In this document: positions 38,490 through 45,931 of the stretch, piece after piece | Numbering within the stretch: position 1 is the first letter of the stretch | Layout: each line of letters starts with the position of its first letter | NCBI RefSeq assembly: GCF_034366785.1 | Contig: NZ_CP112932.1 | Span: 496,001 to 560,000, forward strand | Source of the DNA: Candidatus Trichorickettsia mobilis | GTDB taxonomy: Bacteria; Pseudomonadota; Alphaproteobacteria; Rickettsiales; Rickettsiaceae | Reading direction: 5' to 3' | DNA length: 64,000 nucleotides | Position numbers and translations under genes: made by a program | The notes under the pieces: generated by a model | Databases searched by the model: none | What the model was told of the DNA's origin: nothing | The model's input: only the letters and a program-made list of their open reading frames with translations

Positions 38490-39150
38490 AACCACTGGTC
38501 TTGACCCAAAAAGTGGGCATCGTATCGTAGAAATTGGAGCTCTAGAAATGATTAATAGAGTGTTAACTGGCGCTCAATTTCATTATTATCTTAATCCTGA
38601 ACGTGATATGCCTACTGAAGCTTACAGGATTCATGGGATCTCAGGTGAGTTTCTTAAGAACAAACCAGTATTTAAAGATGTTGCTATTGAATTTTTACAA
38701 TTTATTGCAGATAGTAAATTAGTTATTCATAATGCTCAATTTGATGTCAAGTTTCTTAATCATGAACTGTCATTAATCAATCAACCATCAATAGAGCTTA
38801 ATAATACCATTGATACTCTTGCGATCTCCAGAAAAATGTTTCCTGGAATGAAGATCAGCTTAGATGCGCTATGCAAAAGATTTAATGTCGATAATTCTAC
38901 GCGCCAGTTTCATGGAGCATTAAAAGATGCAGTATTGCTTGCTGAGGTCTATATAGAATTAATGGGAGGAAGGCAAGGGTTTTTTGAAATCACTAACAAC
39001 AATCAACAGCAAAAATCTGCTATGGCTGTTATTACCACTTCTTATAAAGTTGACTCAGCAAAGCTTAAAGTAATATCACCTACTAGAGCAGAGCTAGAAA
39101 ATCATAATAATTTTTTAACAAAACTCACTGTACCATCAAGCTGGTCATGA
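38458..39150 (+). CDS. dnaQ: DNA polymerase III epsilon subunit
   Basis: Proofreading 3'-5' exonuclease of the DEDDh type, 230 residues. ExoI is [12 protein letters not shown], ExoII is [17 protein letters not shown], and ExoIII is [18 protein letters not shown]. The C-terminal tail would bind the polymerase alpha subunit. Start ATG at 38458, or at 38464 two codons later. The coaE-dnaQ overlap is common in Rickettsiales. Confidence 0.94.
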   Translation: MNMREIIIDTETTGLDPKSGHRIVEIGALEMINRVLTGAQFHYYLNPERDMPTEAYRIHGISGEFLKNKPVFKDVAIEFLQFIADSKLVIHNAQFDVKFLNHELSLINQPSIELNNTIDTLAISRKMFPGMKISLDALCKRFNVDNSTRQFHGALKDAVLLAEVYIELMGGRQGFFEITNNNQQQKSAMAVITTSYKVDSAKLKVISPTRAELENHNNFLTKLTVPSSWS

Positions 39151-39288
39151 TTATAGCTTCGCTAGTTGAATTATGGTACACCAAATATGCTGCGTCTCAG
39201 CTGTTGCGCAACAAAGTAATCACTGCTTGCACAGCCCCGAAGCGAAAAAATTAACATACTATAATTCAACCGAGCGACGCTATAGTTT
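39150..39288. repeat. Imperfect palindrome, distinct family, upstream of the cyclo-ligase gene
   Basis: Left arm TATAGCTTCGCTAGTTGAAT (39153-39172) pairs with right arm ATTCAACCGAGCGACGCTATA (39264-39284). The middle contains TGCGTCTCAGCTGTTGCGCA. It ends 6 bp before the next ATG. It differs in sequence from the eleven-copy family but has a similar size and shape. Confidence 0.7.
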
Positions 39289-39293
39289 CGAAA

Positions 39294-39917
39294 ATGCATA
39301 CACAATTAGTAAACAAAAATAATAGCAAGCTGCATAAACAACTTATTAGAGAACAAATAATTAGAGAACGTAAAGCATTTGATGAATATCAATATCAACA
39401 AGCTAATAATAAAATTTACAAAAATACATTGGAAGTAATTAATAATAGATGTCCAAAATTTTTTGGTAATACTAAAGCTTTAGGATCTAATAAACATTAT
39501 ATAGGTCTATACTGGCCACTTAAAGGCGAACCAGACTTATTAAGGATTGCTATTGTCGCTAATAGTTATATAGGTCTACCTAAAATATTAGAAACTCAGC
39601 AAATGATATTTGCCAAATATCATTTAGGTGACTCAGTTTCTCAAAGTTTAATACCTAATTTATATCAACCAACAGCAACTTTCGAAGTGTTTCCAGATAT
39701 TATTATTATCCCTAGTCTTGCGCTTAGTATTAGTGGATATCGCTTAGGATTTGGGCAAGGATATTATGATCGTTACTTAAGTATAATTAAAGCATCTAAT
39801 GCTGTAATCACAGTTGGAGTATGTTTTCATCAATGGTTAATGGAATATATACCTTATGAAATATTTGATCATAAATTAGATTATGTTATTACTGATCAAT
39901 ATGTAATAAAAACATGA
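39294..39917 (+). CDS. 5-formyltetrahydrofolate cyclo-ligase
   Basis: Folate salvage enzyme converting 5-formyl-THF to methenyl-THF, 207 residues. It has the N-terminal KQLIREQIIRERKAF, YIGLYWPLKGEPDL, and the signature YRLGFGQGYYDRYL with PSLALSISGYRLG before it, all typical of FAU1/YgfA proteins. It ends in an ATGA overlap with the following cvpA gene. Confidence 0.92.
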   Translation: MHTQLVNKNNSKLHKQLIREQIIRERKAFDEYQYQQANNKIYKNTLEVINNRCPKFFGNTKALGSNKHYIGLYWPLKGEPDLLRIAIVANSYIGLPKILETQQMIFAKYHLGDSVSQSLIPNLYQPTATFEVFPDIIIIPSLALSISGYRLGFGQGYYDRYLSIIKASNAVITVGVCFHQWLMEYIPYEIFDHKLDYVITDQYVIKT

Positions 39918-40603
39918 ATCTTAGTATATTTGATATAATAGTTTTAACAATTATCACTACATCATCAATGTTAGGAATGTATCGTGGCTTGATAAAGCTT
40001 AGCATTAGTTTTGTAGCATTTATGCTATCATTCTTAGCAGCGTATTTTTTATATCCTTTTGTAGAATTAATATTAGTAAGATATCTTGATAGTGCTGTAG
40101 TGATCATGATTCTTAGTAGTATCAGCTCATATCTTATATCGTTACTTATATTAGGTGTTGTTACAGCAAAACTTCATATAATGGTAGAAAATATTAGTGG
40201 AGGAATTGTTGATCGATTTCTTGGATTAGTAGCAGGATTTATTAGAGGAGGCATCATTGTTGTAATAATATTTGTAATTATTACAATATTAGCTTCAACT
40301 AGTTACCTAAAAGCAGAAACAATGGCGGATATTATCCAACATTGTGATAGTGAAAAACATCCAAAATGGTTGACTAACTCTCTGACCTCACCTTATCTTG
40401 AACAAACAAGCAGTGGCTTAATATCTTTTATATCAATTAGTTTCTTAGAATCTATTAAGTTACCAAAGCCTAATAAAACTATGAATGATAGTATAAAGTT
40501 AGATAATACAGGAAAGTATAACAATACAGCACCTAAATACCAGATTAATCCGGAGTTACAAGATGCTTTAGAGCGCGAGTTAGATGATTTGCTAATACAG
40601 TAA
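39914..40603 (+). CDS. cvpA: CvpA family inner-membrane protein
   Basis: A 229-residue membrane protein with four hydrophobic segments in the first ~130 residues (FDIIVLTIITTSSMLGMYRG; FVAFMLSFLAAYFLYPFVEL; VVIMILSSISSYLISLLILG; LVAGFIRGGIIVVIIFVIIT). The G-x-x-R-G motif and GGIVDRFLGLVAGFIRG are characteristic of CvpA/colicin V production proteins. The C-terminal tail is cytoplasmic and Asn/Lys-rich. The role in this organism is unknown. Confidence 0.85.
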   Translation: MNLSIFDIIVLTIITTSSMLGMYRGLIKLSISFVAFMLSFLAAYFLYPFVELILVRYLDSAVVIMILSSISSYLISLLILGVVTAKLHIMVENISGGIVDRFLGLVAGFIRGGIIVVIIFVIITILASTSYLKAETMADIIQHCDSEKHPKWLTNSLTSPYLEQTSSGLISFISISFLESIKLPKPNKTMNDSIKLDNTGKYNNTAPKYQINPELQDALERELDDLLIQ

Positions 40604-40640
40604 ACAGTGATTTAGTAAGCCTTTGGAATTATAAATTAGG

Positions 40641-40726
40641 TGGTACCCGCGGCCGGACTTGAACCGGCAAGGGCTTACGCCCCACGGATTTTAAGTCCGT
40701 TATGTCTACCATTCCATCACGCGGGC
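40641..40726 (-). tRNA. tRNA-Leu(UAA)
   Basis: On the minus strand an 86-nt class II tRNA with long variable arm (GGGGCGTAAGCCCT) and encoded CCA. Acceptor GCCCGCG/CGCGGGT, anticodon stem ACGGA/TCCGT with loop CTTAAAA (anticodon TAA), T-arm CCGGTTCAAGTCCGG. Confidence 0.95.
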
Positions 40727-40885
40727 ACAATAATATATAATAGTTATATAGTTAATGCGAGCTCTAGAGCTTAAATTTAAACACAGCGATACACTAACTA
40801 AAAAAAAATAAAAGAGCAAGTATTTTATCGATAATTTAAGCTTTATGAGCAAATTTTTATAACATAAGAAGCATTTGGAAATAGC

Positions 40886-41344
40886 TTAGTTACCAGATTT
40901 AACTATAACTTCTACGGTTTGTGGATCAGCATTTTCAAATAATAACTGCAAATTAAATTTATCACCCACATTTAGCGCTTTTTGTAACTCGAAGAGCATA
41001 ATATGCATTTTACCTGGCGCTAGTGTTATAGTACTCCCAGCTGGAATAACAATGTTATCTATCTTTATCATCCTACTCACTCCAGTCTGATCGACAAAAC
41101 TATTGTGCAGTTCAATATTATTAGCGATAGTCGCTGCTGCACTTATAAGTTTATAATCTTTATCTGAATTATTCTTTATAGCTAAATACGCCGCAGAATT
41201 ACCTTGAGCAGACATTGATGGTCTAGCCCATGGAGATGTTATTTCTAGACCAGTATGTTGAGTAGTTTTTGAATTTAAATCAGCAGCAAAAATGTTTGGT
41301 ATAAAAGATAGAATAGCTAATAATAATAAAATTTTTTTGTACAT
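40886..41344 (-). CDS. PCuA-type periplasmic copper chaperone
   Basis: A DUF461/PCuAC domain protein, which delivers Cu(I) to cytochrome c oxidase CuA in other bacteria. From the ATG at 41344 it has 152 residues and a signal peptide MYKKILLLLAILSFIPNIFA. ITSPWARPSMSAQGNSAAYLAI, ELHN...SRM and LAPGKMHIMLF are the family pattern, with His/Met copper ligands (H..M..HxM). A start at 41359 would add five residues. It was probably the original neighbour of the trpX-like gene before the lasso cassette intervened (inference). Confidence 0.88.
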   Translation of the reverse strand: MYKKILLLLAILSFIPNIFAADLNSKTTQHTGLEITSPWARPSMSAQGNSAAYLAIKNNSDKDYKLISAAATIANNIELHNSFVDQTGVSRMIKIDNIVIPAGSTITLAPGKMHIMLFELQKALNVGDKFNLQLLFENADPQTVEVIVKSGN

Positions 41345-41380
41345 ATTAACGTCACTCACATATTAAATTTACGATAACTA

Positions 41381-41512
41381 TATTATAGAATTGATCAAGC
41401 CAATACAAATAATTATTCTATTATTTTTGCCACTTGTTTTACAATATCCTGTGGTACATTGATACCAAATTTTTTGCTGCGTTAAGATCAAGGTACAACT
41501 CGGTGCTTTCTG
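41381..41512. repeat. Left direct repeat: duplicated 3' end of the trpX-like gene
   Basis: About 132 bp matching 44517-44649 with roughly ten differences, including one T missing in a poly-T run. It covers the last ~33 codons and the downstream flank of the trpX-like gene, in the same orientation (minus-strand coding), and has no start. Together with the intact copy it brackets the lasso cluster at 41.57-44.40 kb. Confidence 0.9.
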
Positions 41513-41570
41513 AGAATCACAATTTAGTAGCTTCGTTATTTTAACCGCCGGTTATAAAAATATGCTGATC

Positions 41571-41622
41571 TTGCAATTATTAGATATTATAATATAAATG
41601 CGAAGCAATATTTAGCTTCGCA
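41571..41622 (+). promoter_or_regulatory. Candidate promoter and 5'-leader hairpin of the lasso operon
   Basis: TTGCAA (41571-41576), 16 bp, TATAAA (41593-41598) is a plausible sigma-70 promoter; TATAAT at 41588-41593 is an alternative -10 with no good -35. Directly after it TGCGAAGC (41599-41606) and GCTTCGCA (41615-41622) form an 8-bp perfect stem that could stabilise the transcript. The SD AGGAGG follows at 41651-41656. Confidence 0.45.
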
Positions 41623-41661
41623 GATTCTTTCAAGTTTATTATTTATCAATAGGAGGAAATC

Positions 41662-41796
41662 ATGAAAGCGCTGTTATTTAAATTATTTAATATTAAACAA
41701 GAAATAAATTTGGGTATTTCTATGCCAGCATCAGCAAACACTATGGGTATTCCAGGTGGCAATATAATGGAAGGCGCATTTTGGATCTGGAAATAA
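41662..41796 (+). CDS. Lasso peptide precursor (A protein)
   Basis: A 44-residue peptide with a very strong ribosome site (AGGAGGAAATC-ATG). I read a 28-residue leader ending ...ASANTM and a 16-residue core GIPGGNIMEGAFWIWK. This meets the lasso rules: Thr at -2 of the cleavage point, Gly at core position 1, Glu at position 9 for a Gly1-Glu9 isopeptide ring of nine residues, then a seven-residue tail with bulky F12, W13 and W15 that could lock the thread. The adjacent RRE/cyclase/ABC genes support this. There is no homolog search behind the call. The peptide has no Cys and no signal peptide. Confidence 0.85.
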   Translation: MKALLFKLFNIKQEINLGISMPASANTMGIPGGNIMEGAFWIWK

Positions 41797-41802
41797 CTAA
41801 CA

Positions 41803-41833
41803 GCCCTTTATTGTATTTAGATCAATAAAGGGC
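41803..41833 (+). terminator. 11-bp hairpin between lasso genes A and B
   Basis: GCCCTTTATTG (41803-41813) and CAATAAAGGGC (41823-41833) form a perfect 11-bp stem with a 9-nt loop, 6 bp after the precursor stop. No U-run follows. In proteobacterial lasso clusters a hairpin after the A gene is a known arrangement that keeps precursor mRNA in excess over the enzyme mRNAs; that role is inferred here. Confidence 0.7.
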
Positions 41834-41860
41834 AAGGAATATTAATGGATATTTAGCATC

Positions 41861-42740
41861 ATGTATCTTCACTTTAGCGAACATATTTATTCTGTCTATT
41901 ATAATAACGATCTAATTCTGTTAGATATACAGCGAGATAAATATATCATTTGTAATGAAGAAGTTAAAAAGTCTCTAGATATTGCTCTGAAACATGAATT
42001 ACATTATTCCTCAGGAATATACTTGCCAACGATATTAGCTGACTTAATAATTGATAGAAAACTTAAATTTTTACCTAATAAGTTGAAAGCATTAGCACTC
42101 CAATATCGTTGGACTTATTGGGAACTGATCTGGAAAACAGTAAGTATTTTATATAGACATCTTTTCAAGCAACAACAAGTACTGCTTTATTATAAAATTG
42201 CTCCTTGGTATGCTGAACCAGAACAAATTAAAAAAATTGCAAGGAAAATCGTCAATTACAATCAGTTACTTGGTGATACTAGAACACCGGGTAAGTCTAT
42301 GCAAATGCAGCTGCTAACCATCACTCTAGCTAGTACTCTAATTAATTTAAAAGGAGCGAATGTCTGTAATTTTTTTTCCATTTCTGACTCAGCCAATAAT
42401 TGAATTAGCGCTTTCAATTAATAGCTATGATTCATTTAATTATAGTTATAACAGTTATGTATTTAGGCGTGAAATAAGCAATTTTTTTAATAGCGATGCA
42501 GTGTGGCGTAAAACTAAAGGGCAGACCACTGGAGTCTTTCAACGAAGTTTAGTAGAAAATCGAGATTATATTCTAGAATTATGTTTAAATGGGTTTGTTG
42601 CTAAGGCCGGGCTAATTAAGTCGAAGATTTTAGAAAAGTATATTTCACGAATAAGTAAAGGCTTAACAGATTATCAATGGTCGCTAATTCATCTATTATG
42701 TTATGAAATCTTCGTTGGCTGTTGGCAGAGCTTATTATGA
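41861..42740 (+). pseudogene. Fused lasso B (RRE) / C (cyclase C-terminus) remnant, frameshifted
   Basis: Residues 1-40 (HIYSVYYNNDLILLDIQRDKY) resemble the PqqD-like leader-recognition start of McjB-type proteins, and the next ~60 residues resemble the B linker. After about residue 105 the sequence changes to the C-terminus of an asparagine-synthetase-like lasso cyclase: APWYAEPEQ, TRTPGKSMQMQLL and PFLTQPIIELALSI, then VWRKTKGQTTGVF. The frame is broken at a run of eight T (42370-42377); with seven T it would read through as 292 residues. Missing are the B-protein Cys/His protease centre and the whole ATP-binding half of the cyclase, so a deletion joined B to C and a slippage mutation followed. 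Read separately, the pieces are 41861-42403 and 42360-42740. Confidence 0.75.
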
Positions 42741-44404
42741 AATTCAAAGCTATTCTAGTTAAGCTAATACGAATATTGTGGGATGGTAATGTTAATCAAC
42801 GTATAATTATGTTGCTTAGTTTATTGTTAGTTTACCTTTCATCAATAGGGATAATTGCAGTACCGCTGTTATTTAAACATGCTATTGATTTATTACAGCA
42901 ACAAGCAAATACTAATGAAGCATCATCTCCACTATGGATTATGGCGATATTATTAGCTTATGGATTATGTTGGATTTTAAATCAGAGTTTAGATTCTCTA
43001 CGTACCTTTTTAGGATTCCGCTTTATTTCTAAAGCTTTGACCACACTACTTAGTAAATCTCTGGCTAAAATAATTAGAATGGATTTTAGGTTTCATATTA
43101 ATAAAAAAAGTGGAGAAATAATCAGCGTTTTTAATCGAATGGAAGCAGGGTTACCTACATTGATGTATAGTATGTTGATTCAAGTAATCCCGCTTGTTAT
43201 TGAGATAAGTTTAGCAGTAGCTGTTGTGATCTACTTATTTAGCTGGGAATATGGATTATTGTTGTTGGTGACTTTAGTTTCTTATTTAGCTTTTACTATA
43301 GTTACCGCCAAAAAAAATATCGAATATCAAGTCGAATATAATCAAAAAGCTAATGAATTCACTGTCTATAGCCTGGATGTTCTACAGCACTATGACACCG
43401 TTAAGTATTTTAATAATGAAGATTTCGAAAAGGATCAATTTGATCTTCGACTTAAAGGCAAAGAAGAAGCTACTATTTTCATGTATCAAAGGATGGGACT
43501 AATTAACTTGATACAAACCGTCATTGTTGGTAGCGGATTAACCTTAATTACTCTAAAATCTGGTTATGATGTGCTTAATTCCGACATGAGCTTAGGTGGA
43601 TTTGTCTTGCTAAATACTTATCTAATACAATTTTCAGTACCTATGAGTAATTTTGGTTATATTCTGCTAAATTTAAAGCGTTCATTTATTGATATGCAAG
43701 CATTTTTTGATTTAACTAAAGACATGCAATCGACAAAATATTATCCGCAGCAGGATTTATCAATAACTAAACCAAATGTTGAATTTAAAAATGTAACTTA
43801 CTTAACTGATGATCACCAAAAAATTCTTGATAATATTTCTTTCACCATTCCGTACGGACAAACTATAGCAATAATTGGAGAAAGCGGAGCCGGTAAATCT
43901 ACTTTGGTTAAGTTACTATTGAAATTTATTGAACCTGCTGGTCAAATCTTAATTGGCGGTTATAATATTCAGCAAATCCCTGAGTCAGTACTGATTAATC
44001 TATTTGGGATAGTTCCACAAGATTGCGCTTTATTTAATCGTAGTATTAAAGAAAATATTGTTTATGGCAACTTGAACGCCAGCAATGCTGAAATACAAGA
44101 TATTATGAATAAGCTGTCTATGCAGCATCTTAGTAATAAACGACATGTTGGAGAAAGAGAGGCCAAAGTGTCAGGCGGTGAAAAACAACGCATTGCTATA
44201 GCAAGGATTTTTTAAAAAAAACCTCAGATATGTATCTTTGATGAATTTACTTCCTCTTTGGATCAAACAACTGAAGATAAAGTCCTAACAATTGTAAAGA
44301 GGTTATTTAAGCATCAAACTAAAATAATCATTGCTCATAAACCAAGCACAATCGCGATTGCAGATAAAGTATTATACATTAAAAAAGGACAAATAATTCA
44401 ATAG
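42737..44404 (+). pseudogene. Lasso-type ABC exporter (D protein), in-frame stop before Walker B
   Basis: ATM1/McjD-like half-transporter. It starts at ATG 42737, overlapping the C remnant stop (ATGA). Six membrane helices lie in the first ~300 residues. The ATPase has Walker A IGESGAGKSTLVK, a Q-loop VPQDCALFN and the signature VSGGEKQRIAIARIF. A TAA at 44213-44215 interrupts the frame, after which the correct sequence resumes in frame: PQICIFDEFTSSLDQ (Walker B and D-loop) and IIIAHKPSTIA (H-loop), ending at 44404. One base change (for example TTA to TAA beside an A8 run) explains it. It would export and give immunity to the lasso peptide. The final stop codon lies in a palindromic repeat. 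Confidence 0.88.
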
Positions 44405-44513
44405 ACCTCTCTCCCAAACTCTACTTTATGCAGGTAATTATAGTTAGGTAATGACAGTCAAATTTGTTTTGATAACAAAATTATAAGCCAGCTATAGTTA
44501 TGCAAGAGGTCTA
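44402..44513. repeat. ~145-bp palindromic repeat, copy 9 (internally deleted)
   Basis: Arms TAGACCTCTCTCCCAAA and TATGCAAGAGGTCTA remain, with GATAACAAAATTATAAGCCA inside, but about 30 bp of the core are missing. Its first three bases are the stop codon of the ABC exporter gene. Confidence 0.8.
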
Positions 44514-44516
44514 TTA

Positions 44517-44649
44517 TATTATAGAATTAATCAAACCAATCTAAATAATTATTCTATTATTTTTGCTGCTTGTTTTACAATGTCCTGTGGTACATTGATA
44601 CCAAGTTTTTTTGCTGCGTTAAGATCAAGGTACAACTCGGTGCTTTCTG
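44517..44649. repeat. Right direct repeat: native 3' end of the trpX-like gene
   Basis: Partner of 41381-41512, about 3.1 kb away in the same orientation. It begins in the flank and covers the last codons of the intact gene at 44549-45538. Confidence 0.9.
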
Positions 44650-45538
44650 GAAATTCCACAGCTGGTAATGCACTATCTGAATCTTGTACGATACGAACGA
44701 TCATTTTTCCCGTTTGCCACCCTACTTGATATTGATTTGGTCCGAGAGCAGCCACTGCTCCGCTGCCTATCGCATCAGTATCACTAACAAACACCGGTAT
44801 AGTGGCTTCGTTTGCAGCTTTAATGATACTTTGCATAGCACTCAAAGCTGTGTTATCATTACTGATAAAAATTGCTTCACTACTCACTGCCAGCTTTGCA
44901 GCACTTTGTGCTACATCGGCAGTTTTACTTGCGGTTTGTTTGACTAAAGTTAGGTCAAACTTTGGACAAAGTTTCTCCAATTTTTGTACAATACTTACAG
45001 AATTTGCTTCACCTGGATTATATAAAATGCCAAGTTTTTTTAGTGACGGCAACAGCTTTTTAAATAACTCCAATTGTGGTTCTAACTGTACAAAATTCGA
45101 TACACCCGAAATATTACCACCAGGTCTTTGAATGTTATTAACTAGCCCTGCTCCTAATGGATCGGTAACTGTGCTAAATACCATCTTTATTTGACCAAGT
45201 TTAGCATATTTAATAAAACTTTGAGCGGCAACAGTGCCAACGCCGACTACTATAGTTGGTGCTTGACCAACAAACTTATTAGCAATCTGTTGTGAAAGTG
45301 TTGCCATTCCTTGAGCGGATTCAATTCGTAAATCCAGATTATCATTCACTCTATACTCGGAATTAGCCAACGCTGCTATTATTCCTTTGGTTGTGGTATC
45401 TAATGCTGGGTGATCGGTAGTTTGATTAATATATACACTGATTTTCTTTGGCTTATCATTGTTTACAGCAAGAGCTGCTATACTCAACGACCAACAAAAA
45501 ACTGCAATAATAAAGGTAATAAATAACGATTTTTTCAT
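44549..45538 (-). CDS. ABC transporter substrate-binding protein (TrpX-like)
   Basis: A 329-residue periplasmic binding protein of the ABC_sub_bind (DUF534/TrpX) family. It has a signal peptide MKKSLFITFIIAVFCWSLSIAALA, then ISVYINQTTDHPALD, KMVFSTVTDPLGAGLV, GGNISGVSN and LGILYNPGEANSVS, all usual. It starts inside the stop of the TrpR-like gene (ATGA overlap), which suggests tryptophan or an aromatic ligand. No permease or ATPase gene is adjacent in the window, so it may be an orphan here. Its 3' end is duplicated on the far side of the lasso cluster. Confidence 0.88.
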   Translation of the reverse strand: MKKSLFITFIIAVFCWSLSIAALAVNNDKPKKISVYINQTTDHPALDTTTKGIIAALANSEYRVNDNLDLRIESAQGMATLSQQIANKFVGQAPTIVVGVGTVAAQSFIKYAKLGQIKMVFSTVTDPLGAGLVNNIQRPGGNISGVSNFVQLEPQLELFKKLLPSLKKLGILYNPGEANSVSIVQKLEKLCPKFDLTLVKQTASKTADVAQSAAKLAVSSEAIFISNDNTALSAMQSIIKAANEATIPVFVSDTDAIGSGAVAALGPNQYQVGWQTGKMIVRIVQDSDSALPAVEFPESTELYLDLNAAKKLGINVPQDIVKQAAKIIE

Positions 45539-45831
45539 TTTAGGCTCCTAAATTTATATAACATGAGTTGATATCCTTGGTTATGTTCTTCTCTTAAAAA
45601 TCTAGCCACTCTACCTATGGTAGTAAGGCTAGCACCGGTAATAGCATGAATTTGTCGATAAGATAATTCATTTTGATCTAGTAGCTGAGCCACTTTCCAT
45701 CTTTCTTTTAATGCTTTTATTTCTTGTGGAGTACATAAATCCAAAATAAATCTCATGGCTTCATTTTTATCACTTAATTGTGCCAAAGCATCAAACAATT
45801 CGATTGTGGTATGATGGTCTGCATCTTTCAT
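45535..45831 (-). CDS. TrpR-related (YerC/YecD family) regulator
   Basis: A 98-residue helix-turn-helix protein. The Trp-repressor-like core has LCTPQEIKALKERWKVAQLLDQNELSYRQIHAITGASLTTIGRVARFL, which is the YerC/YecD pattern. It is cotranscribed with the trpX-like gene (4-bp overlap). A perfect palindrome 25 bp upstream of the start is a candidate operator. Tryptophan dependence is inferred from the family. Confidence 0.9.
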   Translation of the reverse strand: MKDADHHTTIELFDALAQLSDKNEAMRFILDLCTPQEIKALKERWKVAQLLDQNELSYRQIHAITGASLTTIGRVARFLREEHNQGYQLMLYKFRSLK

Positions 45832-45855
45832 TTTAAACTATTTCCTGCTAAAGTG

Positions 45856-45868
45856 TAGTATCATACTA
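45856..45868. promoter_or_regulatory. Candidate operator upstream of the TrpR-like gene
   Basis: TAGTAT-C-ATACTA is a perfect 13-bp palindrome centred at 45862. Next to it on the minus strand is GTACTA-like sequence (GTACTACTGTAATAG), reminiscent of half-sites in the E. coli trp operator (GTACTAGTTAACTAGTAC). Likely autoregulation, untested. Confidence 0.4.
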
Positions 45869-45931
45869 TTACAGTAGTACAATATTGTCAAGACAAAATT
45901 TTGGAATATCTTTCAGGCGCTTAGATTTGTA

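Noticed and set aside
41861-42403. Stand-alone unknown 180-residue protein
   Set aside because: Its last 15 residues are out-of-frame reading after the T8 run; dropping one T joins it to the cyclase tail.
42360-42740. Separate gene beginning MSVIFF
   Set aside because: It has no ribosome site and begins in the middle of conserved cyclase sequence; better read as the continuation of the upstream frame.
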